Below are positions 8,850-17,765 of a stretch of DNA of 41,730 nt, one piece after another. Positions within the stretch are counted from its first letter, which is position 1, and each line of letters opens with the position of its first letter. The position numbers were made by a program, and so were the translations under genes. This stretch comes from JBMNOU01 sp050943215 (lineage in GTDB: Bacteria > Bacillota > Clostridia > Christensenellales > SZUA-584), in contig JBMNOU010000010.1 in assembly GCA_050943215.1 (NCBI GenBank), positions 1 to 41,730 of the forward strand. Reading direction: 5' to 3'. The notes under the pieces are model-generated. The model was given only the letters and a program-made list of their open reading frames with translations. It did not search any database and was not told the origin of the DNA.

Positions 8850-8893
8850 ATCGCCTGAAGCCATTTTAAGATTTCAGGCGATCATGGTTTTTT
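8850..8893 (-). terminator. Perfect 10-bp hairpin, probable terminator
   Basis: ATCGCCTGAA (8850-8859) and TTCAGGCGAT (8873-8882) form a perfect 10-bp stem with a 13-nt loop. A run of six T lies 5 nt further on the plus side, and TTTGTTTG follows on the minus side. It is downstream of the large surface-protein gene, which is transcribed leftward. It may instead be part of the dispersed element described at 8945-9024. Confidence 0.45.
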
Positions 8894-8944
8894 CTGTCTA
8901 ATGCTACCAAAAAATATACACGCCTTGGCGAACATAAAAATACC

Positions 8945-9024
8945 GCGAACCACAAACCATGATTCGCGAGATTGACTGCCCGGCCTTCCGGGCTGTTTAA
9001 CGCTGACAAAATAGATGCAGCGCA
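8945..9024. repeat. Dispersed hairpin element, copy 1
   Basis: This segment shares ordered blocks with 15215-15295: AACCACAAA, then GCGA-ATTG, then TGAC-AAA-AGATGCAGC, with nearly the same spacing. Between the second and third blocks each copy has a hairpin of different sequence: here GCCCGG-cctt-CCGGGC, there CCAGCG-cca-CGCTGG. Conserved position with changed but still paired bases suggests a structured element. I do not recognise a family. It sits in the 400-bp gene-free stretch between the surface-protein stop and the insertion-sequence scar. Confidence 0.5.
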
Positions 9025-9089
9025 ATTTCCTGTATTATCTGGTCTTATCTTAATTAACAGATACAGATATCAACCAAGCACACAAATCA

Positions 9090-12000
9090 TTATTTCTTCT
9101 TGCTTAGAAAGATGAACATTGCTGTCATCGCTCCGCCAATAACTAAAACGCCCGCCGCTATCCAAATAAGCATTGAACCAAAGCCCATCTTACCGTTGAA
9201 TGTGCCATTCTGCCAAGCATCATCTGATAAATCAACTAGATAGCTGCCCATGGGAGTGTGTTCTTCATTCAGCGCAATTAGGACAAGTTCACCAGCTTCA
9301 TTGATATCCCTTCGGCTGATGGACAGCTCCAACGAATTTTGCATTGTGTCAATCTGTATGATTTCACCAGATGGCAGACTGATGGCTGTCGCACCTTCTG
9401 TCAGATCATCTATGAGGATGATTACGACGATTTTACCGGCCTTCTCGTCATACTGTATGGAAAGAGGCTTGAGCATCACAGATACAGGGGAGTCAGCCTG
9501 TGAAGAAGATGTGTCCGTCGCTGACGGGCGTGTTGTAGCTGTGGCCGTTGGCGATGCGGACGGGGTGGGAGATGCTGATGGCGCTTCCTCCATAGTGGGT
9601 GCAGCTTTCCTCACGTATATCTCAGCAGTTGCCGTTGCTGCGAGGTAATATTCGTCTTCCGCTTTGGTCACGGACAGCAAAGCCGTACCCTTCTTCAGTA
9701 TGGTCACCGCTCCGTTCCCATCCACTCTGACAGCATTTCCTAAAGCAACCGTATAGCTCAAAGCGCCTGCGCCGCTTCCGCCGCTCACAGTCAGCTTAAA
9801 AGGCGCGTGGCCCGCAACGACTCCGGCTGGAATACCGGATATAGTCAGCCTATTCTGTACACTTTTATTCACACTGAGCCGCAGCTTTATTGTTTGGCTT
9901 AAGTAGTCGACATCGCCCGCTTTGACGGCTGTGATGATGGCATCGCCCGGCCTCAGAACCGTTACCGTGCCCGTCTTGCTCACTGCGACAGCATCGCCTA
10001 AAGTTACAGAATAGCTGAATGCTCCGCTGCCGTTGCCACCGTTGCCGAAAATCTGAAACGACGCGTCGCCGTAGGCGATGGATTCTGGAAATTCAAGATT
10101 CAGGCCCGTTGATTGAGCGGCCTTGTTTACTGATAATAAAAATGTATAGGATACCGGCAGGTAATTGTCATCTCCCAGATTGGTGACTTTGATTGCCGCC
10201 GCTCCCGCATGCATAATCGTCACCTTGCCCATAGTATCAACAGCAACGGCTTCGCCTGAGATAACAGCATAGCTCAGTGTCCCCGTGCCGCTGCCGCCAT
10301 CGACAGTGAGGCGGAAAGGCGCATCGCCAAAGGTAAGGTTATCTGGAATACCGCTTACAGTCAGCGGCGTTTGAGCAGCCTTATTCACAACGAGCTCCAC
10401 GGTTCGTTCCATCGTCAAATAATTTTCAATATCGCTGGGGGTGAACACCACATTAAACCCGTTGTTGATGACGGCAGGTATCGTATCCGGGCTTTTCCAA
10501 GTAAAGGCGCCGTCTCCGCTGCCGCCTGTCAGTACGGAATTTGAAAGGGATTGCCCGTATGTGATCGGGGTAGCAGTCGGGAACACCACTATCGGTGCCG
10601 CTTTGCCGACTGTGATCGTAACACTGGCGCTTTTTTGGTTGTAGTTGCTGTCTCCGGCTTTGGTTGCCGTGACTGTTGCCGAGCCCGCATTTAGTACCAT
10701 GACAACGCCTGTTGAAGTATTTACCGAAACGGCGTCGCCTTCCGTGACGGCATAGCTTAAGCTGCCTGTGCCGCTGCCGCCGCTGACCAAGAGATGAAAC
10801 GGCGCGTTGCCATAGGTCGCGGATGGTTCGGTAATCAACAATGACGCTTGGTCAGCCTTGCGAACCGATACTGCTACCGCTTGGGTCATCGTGATATAGT
10901 TGTCCGTATCATTGGGCGTAAATTTCACGTTATAACCACTGTTAACGACGGTGGGTATCGCATCCGGATTTTCCCAAGCAAAGGTGCCGTCTCCGCTGCC
11001 GCCCGTCAGCGGAGAAACAGCCAGCGATTGCTCATATGTGATTTCGCCTGCTGTTGGGAAACTAACTGTAGGGGTTGCCTTATTGACGGTGATGTTCACC
11101 GTTTGGCGCAGTGTTACGCCCGTGTAGTCATAGTTGTCCACATCATTAGGCGTGAAAATGACGGTATAACCAGTGTTATTAACAGGCGGTGTCGTATCCG
11201 GGCTTTCCCAAGTAAAGGCGCCGTCTCCGCTGCCGCCTGTCAGTGCAGAGTCGGACAATGGTTGTCCGTATGTGATGCTGCTGGCAGACGGGTAATTCAC
11301 CAAGGTCGGTGTCGCCTTATTTACTGTGATATTGACGCTGGCACTTTTTGAATTGTAATTGTTGTCGCCGGCTTTTGTTGTCGTGACGGTTGCCGTCCCC
11401 GCTTTAACCACCGTGACAACGCCCGTGAAAGCATTCACCGAAACGGCGTCGCCTTCCGTGACGGCATATCTTAAGCTGCCCGAGCCATTGCCACCGCTGA
11501 CTGTCAGGCCGAAGGGCACATCGCCGTAGGTCACCGTGCCGGGAACGCCGGCAATGTTCAGCGCGGCCTGCTCAATGCGAGCCACCTCGTAAGTGAGACT
11601 TCCCGCTTCGGGCATAAAATAGCTGTCCCATCCCGCGTTCTGGATATATTCCGCTGTCAGGGAATGGGTGCCGCCCCATGCTGTCCACAAAAGCAACACC
11701 GCCATAGCGTTAGCGCTTCCGTCGGCCTCACGGTTCAGGGAAGATCGTCCGATTTCCGAGCCATTATCGTAAAAAACGATTTTTCCCTGCGCATTGATGG
11801 CTGACAGGCCCGTCACATGCGCAGTCAGGGTTACGATGTCAAAGGCCTCTGCACCCGAAGCAGGTGAAGCTGTAATTCCTGTGCAGGTCAGCAGCTTTTG
11901 GGAATCTAGGTATTCCCCGGCATCAAGCTGCGAGCCGGTACCACCCACCGTGCCTGTTATGTAGTCCTTTAGCGCATTCGTACCGTTGCGGGTCATGAGA

Positions 12001-14129
12001 ATAGTCGCATGATTTTGTATAGTCAGGCTGCCGCCTAATATTTGGCTGTTCCCCGAACCGATATCAAAACCATCTGCGCCGCCGGTCGCCGTTAAAGCTG
12101 TGTCTTCTCCGTCTACCAGCACAGTTCCTCCGTCGCTGCCATTGCCGCCGCCGACACCTGCGCCACCGCCGCTCCCCAAAGCTTCAACTGTTCCGCCGGC
12201 AAAAGTAATGCTACCGCCTGACAAGCCGTTGCCACCACCAATGCCCGCACCGTTGCTGCCGCCGGTGGCGGTCAGGCTGCCGTATCCGTTGATTGAAAGC
12301 GCAGATCCGGAGGGTGCCTGGATACCGGCAAAGCCGGCGCTGCTTGAAAGCGTATTGTCGGAGACTAACCTCATATTGACTGTGGCACCGGTCATATTGA
12401 ATGCGCAGCCGGAGGCAGGCGCGATATCCGCCGCAAACAATATTACATTCGCGCTGCTTCCTGAAGCAACAGTAACGCTTCGGCTGGTCGTGCCGCCCAC
12501 CAAGGCGTATGCGTTGCCGCTTCCGGTAAGTGTCACGCTATCGCCGCTGACTGTATAGCCGGCACCGTCTGAGAGTGTCGTAGCTTCAAGATCGATGACC
12601 GCGTCGGCTAACAGGGTACCGTCTTCATAAGCGCCCGCCTGCGCGCCGGCGCCTGTGCCCTTGACAACGCAAGTGCCAAAGGTCGTCACCGACGCATCAA
12701 TTCCTCTGCTCTCCAATGAGACGATCGCCTCGTTCTCGATCAGCACCGTGCCGTTTATGCCGTTGCGGCCCCGTCCGATGTCGAGCCCGTATTCCGAGTA
12801 AGGAGTAATGGCACTTTGGGCGGTGACTTTGCCGCCGAGTATTTTAATAATTCCGCCGCTTTGAGTGCCGCCCGCGTTAGCTCCGCCCGAGCCAATGCCT
12901 GCACCGCCGCCGGCTGCTGAAGTTTCATTGTAATCGCCAAATGCGTGCACAATTCCGTCTGTTATGGTGATGGTGTTGCAGGAACCTCCACCGCCACCGC
13001 CGATGCCCGCGCCCCAATTACCTCCATACGCAGTGATAGAGCCGCCATCAATATTGATGGTGCCGCTGCTTGCAAGATAACCGCCGCCAATACCCGCGCC
13101 GCCGTATTTGGATGTGGCGGTAATGGTACCGCCGCTGATGGTTGTCGTGCCGCCGCCGCCGCCCCAGCCACCACCAATACCCGCGCCGCCGTAACGGCTG
13201 CTGGCCGAAACTTCGCCACCGGAAATCTGAATTGTGCCGCCGCCGCCGCCATCGCCGCCTCCGATGCCCGCACCGTAATCAAGGGCAATCGCAACAACAG
13301 TCCCGCCCGATATTGTAATTTTATTGGCTCCTCTGCTGGCACCACCGCCAATACCCGCTGCCCCTGAGGCTACAGACAGATCTCCGCTTGTCGCATTGAC
13401 AACGCCGCCGGATATCGAAATGATTCCGCTCTGGCCACAGTAACCGCCTCCGATGCCCGCGCCATATCCGTTGCCGTTTGCTGTAACCGTTCCACCGGAT
13501 ATACTGATGATCCCGCCACCTCCATATTCTCGATTGGTAACATTGTCATAACCACCGCCAATCCCCGCGCTGTCTTGGCCGCCTGTTGCCGTTACAGTTC
13601 CGCCCGATATAGTCGTCGTACCTGCATTTTCATTATGTCCGCCGCCGATGCCCGCACCGTATTGTCCCCCTGTCGCGCGAATCGTGCCGCCATTGATATT
13701 GGTTGCACCACCGAGTTCCCAATAGGCGCCGCCAATACCTGCGCCGTATTGTCCGCCCTGGGCATTCAGTGTCCCTGTGCCGGCTTCCTGGCCATAAATG
13801 GTCAGGAAATTGCCGTTTGATACACCAATTCCCGCTTTACTGCTATTGCCTGTGACCGACAGCGTATATCCGTCTGCAAGAATCAGGTTGGCGCTGCCGC
13901 TTACAGTGATAGTTCCATTTCGAGTAACATTGCTGTTGACCACGTACCAGCCGCTGCTCAACGTGGCGGTATCGGCAGTGATTGGGGTAACGGTCAGCTC
14001 ACCCGTTGTTTTTATATTGCCATTTTCATCGATATAGATATACCCGGTATTTGCTAACGCCGCTGTGGGTACGAATGTGAGTATCAGTGTCGCCATAAGC
14101 AGCAAGCTAATAACCATTTTTGCTTTCAT
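9090..14129 (-). CDS. Giant membrane-anchored surface protein with beta-helix and Ig-like repeats
   Basis: About 1,679 residues. A signal peptide (MKAKMVISLLLMATLILTFV, cleavage likely after the A-L-A at 24-26) starts it. Residues of roughly 100-520 hold about eleven Gly-rich repeats of the form GAGIGGG...GTITISGGTVTA, and two more occur later; these look like right-handed beta-helix coils. Next come an Ig-like domain and about eight bacterial Ig-like/MBG-type modules in two alternating kinds (SGGSGTGSLSYAVTEGDAVSV, and LTGGSGDGAFTWESPD). A Pro/Ser/Thr linker (SASPTPSASPTATATTRPSA), a roughly 90-residue domain, a membrane helix and terminal KKK end it. There is no LPXTG motif. I start at 14129 because the longer frame adds 72 non-secretory residues and AGGGA precedes this ATG. 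Likely adhesin or cell-envelope structure; ligand unknown. Confidence 0.85.
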   Translation of the reverse strand: MKAKMVISLLLMATLILTFVPTAALANTGYIYIDENGNIKTTGELTVTPITADTATLSSGWYVVNSNVTRNGTITVSGSANLILADGYTLSVTGNSSKAGIGVSNGNFLTIYGQEAGTGTLNAQGGQYGAGIGGAYWELGGATNINGGTIRATGGQYGAGIGGGHNENAGTTTISGGTVTATGGQDSAGIGGGYDNVTNREYGGGGIISISGGTVTANGNGYGAGIGGGYCGQSGIISISGGVVNATSGDLSVASGAAGIGGGASRGANKITISGGTVVAIALDYGAGIGGGDGGGGGTIQISGGEVSASSRYGGAGIGGGWGGGGGTTTISGGTITATSKYGGAGIGGGYLASSGTINIDGGSITAYGGNWGAGIGGGGGGSCNTITITDGIVHAFGDYNETSAAGGGAGIGSGGANAGGTQSGGIIKILGGKVTAQSAITPYSEYGLDIGRGRNGINGTVLIENEAIVSLESRGIDASVTTFGTCVVKGTGAGAQAGAYEDGTLLADAVIDLEATTLSDGAGYTVSGDSVTLTGSGNAYALVGGTTSRSVTVASGSSANVILFAADIAPASGCAFNMTGATVNMRLVSDNTLSSSAGFAGIQAPSGSALSINGYGSLTATGGSNGAGIGGGNGLSGGSITFAGGTVEALGSGGGAGVGGGNGSDGGTVLVDGEDTALTATGGADGFDIGSGNSQILGGSLTIQNHATILMTRNGTNALKDYITGTVGGTGSQLDAGEYLDSQKLLTCTGITASPASGAEAFDIVTLTAHVTGLSAINAQGKIVFYDNGSEIGRSSLNREADGSANAMAVLLLWTAWGGTHSLTAEYIQNAGWDSYFMPEAGSLTYEVARIEQAALNIAGVPGTVTYGDVPFGLTVSGGNGSGSLRYAVTEGDAVSVNAFTGVVTVVKAGTATVTTTKAGDNNYNSKSASVNITVNKATPTLVNYPSASSITYGQPLSDSALTGGSGDGAFTWESPDTTPPVNNTGYTVIFTPNDVDNYDYTGVTLRQTVNITVNKATPTVSFPTAGEITYEQSLAVSPLTGGSGDGTFAWENPDAIPTVVNSGYNVKFTPNDTDNYITMTQAVAVSVRKADQASLLITEPSATYGNAPFHLLVSGGSGTGSLSYAVTEGDAVSVNTSTGVVMVLNAGSATVTATKAGDSNYNQKSASVTITVGKAAPIVVFPTATPITYGQSLSNSVLTGGSGDGAFTWKSPDTIPAVINNGFNVVFTPSDIENYLTMERTVELVVNKAAQTPLTVSGIPDNLTFGDAPFRLTVDGGSGTGTLSYAVISGEAVAVDTMGKVTIMHAGAAAIKVTNLGDDNYLPVSYTFLLSVNKAAQSTGLNLEFPESIAYGDASFQIFGNGGNGSGAFSYSVTLGDAVAVSKTGTVTVLRPGDAIITAVKAGDVDYLSQTIKLRLSVNKSVQNRLTISGIPAGVVAGHAPFKLTVSGGSGAGALSYTVALGNAVRVDGNGAVTILKKGTALLSVTKAEDEYYLAATATAEIYVRKAAPTMEEAPSASPTPSASPTATATTRPSATDTSSSQADSPVSVMLKPLSIQYDEKAGKIVVIILIDDLTEGATAISLPSGEIIQIDTMQNSLELSISRRDINEAGELVLIALNEEHTPMGSYLVDLSDDAWQNGTFNGKMGFGSMLIWIAAGVLVIGGAMTAMFIFLSKKK

Positions 14130-14265
14130 GATACTTTCCCTTTCGTCTATTCTCCGTATGGTATGGCACGTGCTGTGCAGGCATGCTTCGATGGAGCGTC
14201 TGTTTCCGGTGTGCAAACCACAATTATATCCGCCCGAGCGGCTTCTCTCTCCGCGCTGCTTAATA

Positions 14266-14294
14266 TTGCAAAGAAGTCCTTTCGACGCTATAAT
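14266..14294 (+). promoter_or_regulatory. Predicted tetR promoter
   Basis: TTGCAA (14266-14271) and a consensus TATAAT (14289-14294) are separated by 17 bp on the plus strand. Transcription would start near 14301, just upstream of the palindrome at 14310-14335, so a bound regulator would block its own expression. Confidence 0.65.
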
Positions 14295-14309
14295 AAAACC
14301 ATCAATAAC

Positions 14310-14335
14310 GGTATAATGACTGTAGTCATTATACC
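14310..14335. promoter_or_regulatory. 26-bp palindromic operator of the TetR regulator
   Basis: Perfect 12-bp arms (GGTATAATGACT and AGTCATTATACC) flank a 2-bp centre in the intergenic region between the divergent surface-protein and tetR genes. Each arm contains TATAAT. The leftward copy (14333-14328) combines with TTGATT (14355-14350) at 16-bp spacing to make a promoter for the surface-protein gene, so the operator covers its -10. For the rightward tetR promoter the operator lies just after the start point. This geometry predicts repression in both directions. Confidence 0.75.
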
Positions 14336-14368
14336 ATATTTCCATGTGGAATCAATAGGAGTACGTTT

Positions 14369-15001
14369 ATGAATAAAAAAGACAGCAGATCCAGAAAAGA
14401 CAGGGCATTCGAAACAAGGAGCCGACTGTATGCCACTGCCGATGCAATGTTTACGCAATATGGTTTCGACAATGTAAGCGTGGATAGAATCGTCGTGGAA
14501 GCCGGACTTTCCAAAGGCACTTTTTACGTGCATTTCGAATCAAAAGACGATCTGCTCGTGTCTTTAATTTCGGATTATGTTGAGAAGGTCGATATGGACT
14601 ATCAGGCTTTTATTGATACCTTTTCTCCCGACATGCCGGCAGCAGATATTCTCTTGCACCTTACTGAGAAAATAATGGATGTAATAATCGATACAATTGG
14701 ACTAGAAAGAATGAAAACACTCTACAGGGCACAGTTGACGAATATTTCGCGTTCTGGAACTGCTGCAAGCTACCAACGGATGCTTTATAAAACGATAATG
14801 GATGTGCTGGACAGAGGAATGCAAAGAAGGGAGTTTGTCACCACACTGACGTTGGAAGAACTGGCGAATCATTTGATCCTGGCCATGCGCGGGCTGACCT
14901 ATGAGTGGTGTATCCGTTATCCGGATTTTGATTTGAAGACACAATCGCGGACGCATTTTGAGATTATATTAAAAGGTATTCAGAAAGAGTGCCAATCCTA
15001 A
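14369..15001 (+). CDS. TetR/AcrR family transcriptional regulator
   Basis: A 210-residue regulator with an N-terminal helix-turn-helix (about residues 17-63): the A-x-x-x-F-x-x-x-G-F/Y block, then VDRIVVEAGLSKGTFYVHFE, then KDDLL. These are the hallmarks of TetR-family DNA binding. The C-terminal ligand domain (about 70-210) is not recognisable by ligand. AGGAG stands 8 nt before the ATG. It is divergent from the large surface-protein gene with a 26-bp palindrome between them, so it most likely represses itself and that gene. The inducer is unknown. Confidence 0.93.
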   Translation: MNKKDSRSRKDRAFETRSRLYATADAMFTQYGFDNVSVDRIVVEAGLSKGTFYVHFESKDDLLVSLISDYVEKVDMDYQAFIDTFSPDMPAADILLHLTEKIMDVIIDTIGLERMKTLYRAQLTNISRSGTAASYQRMLYKTIMDVLDRGMQRREFVTTLTLEELANHLILAMRGLTYEWCIRYPDFDLKTQSRTHFEIILKGIQKECQS

Positions 15002-15127
15002 GGCCAACTTGCAATTCGCTCCCCTTCGGTTAATCATAAAGAAGCCGCGAAATATACCATAAATCCGAATTTTGAGCGGAGATTTAGCAATATTATTTTT
15101 CTATCAAATTTAAAAATATACAAGAAA

Positions 15128-15158
15128 ACAGCTCACAGGTTCAAAACCTGTGGGCTGT
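15128..15158. repeat. Hairpin repeat, copy A (related to tRNA-Arg 3' flank)
   Basis: A long hairpin, ACAGCTCACAGGTT-caaa-ACCTGTGGGCTGT, followed by ATTGGTGTGC at 15165-15174. The copy at 16505-16545, also followed by ATTGGTGTGC, differs at only a few positions. In copy B the trailing bases are the encoded CCA and 3' end of tRNA-Arg, so copy A looks like a duplicated tRNA 3' flank. Together they bracket the nuclease gene at 15528-16418 as direct repeats. Confidence 0.55.
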
Positions 15159-15214
15159 AAGAACATTGGTGTGCTTTGACTATTTAGATGACGCTGATTT
15201 CGGGCAGTAAAAAA

Positions 15215-15295
15215 TTCACAAACCACAAAAGCAGTTTGCGATATTGGATCCAGCGCCACGCTGGTGGAATGTGTTGACGAAAAAGATGCAGCCCA
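15215..15295. repeat. Dispersed hairpin element, copy 2
   Basis: Second copy of the element at 8945-9024, with the same ordered blocks and nearly equal spacing (45 versus 47 nt between AACCACAAA and TGAC) but a different paired hairpin (CCAGCG-cca-CGCTGG at 15250-15264). A strong hairpin also precedes each copy by about 63-66 nt. The remaining gene-free sequence from 15002 to 15527 shows nothing else I can support. Confidence 0.5.
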
Positions 15296-15527
15296 TTCTA
15301 GACAGAAGAAAATGCTCAACCGGAGCAGAATTGACCCCTCTCAATAACTGGGCATCTAGGGTTTGAAAGTCGTTATCTTGTTTTCTTCAAAAATAAATAT
15401 GCATTTTCTCATTTTGGATACCAATTTCATAAGTGCATTACCAATAAAACTGGCTTTTATAAAAGCTTTTTTGAGGAATAAAGGGGATACTTGGAATGTC
15501 CATTTTTTTCAGATCTCAATCTCAAAT

Positions 15528-16418
15528 TCATTTTCCGTCATCCTGTCTTTCCTCCTGCTTTTTCATTTGTTCATCTATAGTTTGCTGAAATAATAGTGGC
15601 TCAAAAAAATATGCTAATGTATCTTTAAATTTTCGGTTTTCATTTTCCGTGATTATATGATCGAGTATGTTTGCAAGATACCATAAAAAAGGCAGCGCTT
15701 GAACAGGTTTATTTTTCAATAATATTCTATCAACTGCTTCATAAGAGCCCGTTATTTTTTGTTTAGAATTTAAGTAACGGTCTTTATTAGGATCACATGG
15801 TAGAATAAGACCTTTGTTCAAAACATAAATCATGTTAATGCACATGGATTTCGGTACATGATTATTTAACTCCTCAAGTAACTTTATAAGCTCTTTGAGT
15901 GATTTATCAGATCTATATGCAAAAACTGAAAAAACAATATTATCTTGGACATCTGCATATTGTCCGGATTTATCGAACTTATACATAAGGGCCTTTAAAC
16001 TTGCACAATTTATTATGGATTTTCTTAATTCTTCAGTTGAAAGGCTTGATTTTATTTCTATTGACGCCAAAACAGACTCTATCGGTATATATGATATAGT
16101 TGAAGTGCTTACAAATTTAGTATAGTATTCCTTCTTGCAAATCATACAATCTTGTTCTAAACTCCGATTAGTCAGACTATTAATAGCATAACCCTTTGTT
16201 ATTGTAAAAGAAGTAGGTAAAATGTCTTTAATGATCTTAATGAGTTCTTCCTCTCTTGCATCTCCTCTATGACGAGGATGGGAAATAGCGTCTTCCTGTT
16301 CGAGTAATACATTTAGTTTTTTTAAAATATTATCATACCACTCACACAAAAAGGGTATATTAAAAGTTCTACCATATTTTATTGAATTCATTTTCTCAAT
16401 AAACTCTTTCAAATTCAT
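15528..16418 (-). CDS. DUF6602-like predicted PD-(D/E)XK nuclease
   Basis: A 296-residue protein resembling the DUF6602 family. The segment SHPRHRGDAREEELIKIIKD is followed by a Gly-Tyr (TKGYAINS), then the Asp in LEQDCMIC and the E-x-K in VLASIEIKSSLS; D...E-x-K is the restriction-endonuclease-fold active site. Such proteins are usually found singly in defence or mobile regions, and a nuclease or DNA-processing role is inference. The gene is visibly more AT-rich and Lys/Ile/Asn-rich than neighbours and lies between two direct repeats, one of them touching tRNA-Arg, so it was probably acquired by transfer. No clear Shine-Dalgarno is seen beyond GAGGGG about 6-11 nt before the ATG. Confidence 0.7.
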   Translation of the reverse strand: MNLKEFIEKMNSIKYGRTFNIPFLCEWYDNILKKLNVLLEQEDAISHPRHRGDAREEELIKIIKDILPTSFTITKGYAINSLTNRSLEQDCMICKKEYYTKFVSTSTISYIPIESVLASIEIKSSLSTEELRKSIINCASLKALMYKFDKSGQYADVQDNIVFSVFAYRSDKSLKELIKLLEELNNHVPKSMCINMIYVLNKGLILPCDPNKDRYLNSKQKITGSYEAVDRILLKNKPVQALPFLWYLANILDHIITENENRKFKDTLAYFFEPLLFQQTIDEQMKKQEERQDDGK

Positions 16419-16504
16419 GTGATCCCCTCGTTTTTATTACTTCGTGATAAATATTGAGTTTAGTATTCTGTTTAAAAAATATACACTTGTTTTATTTATT
16501 ATAT

Positions 16505-16545
16505 AACAAACAGCCCACAGGTTCAAATCCTGTGAGCTGTTTGTT
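16505..16545. repeat. Hairpin repeat, copy B, just 3' of tRNA-Arg
   Basis: Arms of 17 nt (16505-16521 and 16529-16545) pair with one mismatch around a 7-nt loop. It is immediately downstream of the tRNA on the minus strand and could serve as its terminator or processing signal, though the following sequence is only TA-rich rather than a T-run. It matches copy A at 15128-15158. Confidence 0.6.
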
Positions 16546-16547
16546 AT

Positions 16548-16627
<80 letters not shown>

Positions 16628-16639
16628 TGACGCTTAACT

Positions 16640-16667
16640 AATATACCATATATATTACGCATGTCAA
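16640..16667 (-). promoter_or_regulatory. Predicted tRNA-Arg promoter
   Basis: Minus-strand TTGACA (16667-16662), 16-bp spacer, TATATT (16645-16640). The start would fall about 9 nt before the tRNA. It lies in the 58-bp gap after the rlmL-like gene stop. Confidence 0.7.
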
Positions 16668-16682
16668 TAAAAAAGGAATATA

Positions 16683-17765
16683 TCAGAAATACTGGTACAG
16701 TGTACAACGGATATTTCCGTTATACAGTTTGCGCTTTTTAGTGGCTCTGGCTCCGAAAAATCGCTCAAACTGATCATCAGCGGTAATAATAAATTTTCTG
16801 TCCACATGTTCAAGCGCTTTGCCCATATCCCGGTAAAGCAGCTCAACGCTCTTTTTCTCACCAAGACGCTCGGCGTATGGCGGATTGGTAAGAACAGTGC
16901 AATTATTTCTTTTAAAATCTCTCAAATCAGCATGATATAGCCTTAAACTGACTCCCGCTGCCTGTGCGTTTTTATCGGCTGCGCTTAGGGCATTCCGATC
17001 GATATCCGATGCCAGCACAATGCATGGCTCCTTGATTTTCTGTCTGGCAGATTCTCGCTCATGTACCCATTCATTTTTAAATAAATGCCATTTTTCGCCG
17101 TCAAAAGAGCGTCCAGTGCCCGGAGCAATATTTGAGCCGATCATCGCGGCTTCTATCGCAATCGTTCCTGATCCGCACATCGGATCGGAGAATTCACCGC
17201 TTTCCCATCCGGTCAGCATAACAAGCCCGGCCGCAAGCGTTTCTCTGATCGGCGCTTTTACATTAGCCATGCGATAGCCCCTTCTGTTAAGACCAGCTCC
17301 GCTGACATTCAAACAAATCGATACCTGATCGCACAGTATCTTAATATGAATATCATACCTATGCCCCGTTTCCGGTAAAACGTTCGTCCTGTAGCGCGAC
17401 ATAAGACGAGTAACTACGGCTTTCTTACTGATCGATTGAATATCAGATACGCTAAAAAGCTGGCTTTTTACCGAATCGGCATTGACGGGGAAACATGCGT
17501 CCCGAGGAATGTAATTTTCCCATTCAACCCCTTTGATGCCTTCAAAAAGCGCGTCAAAAGTTGTCGCAACAAAACTGCCAATCTCAATATAGACCCTATC
17601 TGCGCTTCTAAGCCAAATATTGGCTTTTGCAATGCCTTGTTCATCCGCATCAAAATAAACCCGCGCATTCTGAATGCTGACATGATTTAAACCAAGCTTT
17701 TTTAATTCCGTAGCAACTATCGATTCAAGCCCAAAAGCGCAGGACGCAAAGCATCTATGCGTCAT
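16683..17765 (-). CDS. rlmL: THUMP-domain class I RNA methyltransferase (RlmL N-terminal/YpsC type)
   Basis: A 360-residue S-adenosylmethionine-dependent methyltransferase predicted to modify the N2 of a guanine in 23S rRNA. An N-terminal ferredoxin-like/THUMP region (about 1-155) is followed by the LNRRGYR segment (about 159-165) and a Rossmann methyltransferase domain with DPMCGSGTIAIEA (about 194-206) as the cofactor site and TNPPYAERLG (about 293-302) as the N-methyltransferase catalytic NPPY motif. The length fits the short Gram-positive form rather than the fused RlmKL. It overlaps the HD hydrolase upstream by 4 bp (ATGA), so the two are coupled. Confidence 0.9.
   Translation of the reverse strand: MTHRCFASCAFGLESIVATELKKLGLNHVSIQNARVYFDADEQGIAKANIWLRSADRVYIEIGSFVATTFDALFEGIKGVEWENYIPRDACFPVNADSVKSQLFSVSDIQSISKKAVVTRLMSRYRTNVLPETGHRYDIHIKILCDQVSICLNVSGAGLNRRGYRMANVKAPIRETLAAGLVMLTGWESGEFSDPMCGSGTIAIEAAMIGSNIAPGTGRSFDGEKWHLFKNEWVHERESARQKIKEPCIVLASDIDRNALSAADKNAQAAGVSLRLYHADLRDFKRNNCTVLTNPPYAERLGEKKSVELLYRDMGKALEHVDRKFIITADDQFERFFGARATKKRKLYNGNIRCTLYQYF

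Noticed and set aside
12100..13367. Pro- or Ala-rich open frames inside the surface-protein gene on either strand
   Set aside because: They arise from the GC-rich Gly-repeat coding sequence read in other frames; none has a start signal or a family pattern.
14130..14320. Riboswitch in the long leader of the surface-protein gene
   Set aside because: I compared it by eye with cyclic di-GMP and manganese riboswitch patterns and saw no conserved core.
15110..15319. 69-residue minus-strand frame ending near G-F-E-P-V-S
   Set aside because: It runs through a hairpin repeat and the dispersed element; this kind of frame is typical of non-coding structured DNA.
15363..15593. 76-residue hydrophobic plus-strand frame
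   Set aside because: It overlaps the antisense end of the nuclease-like gene, has no ribosome binding site, and its hydrophobicity comes from the AT-rich antisense.
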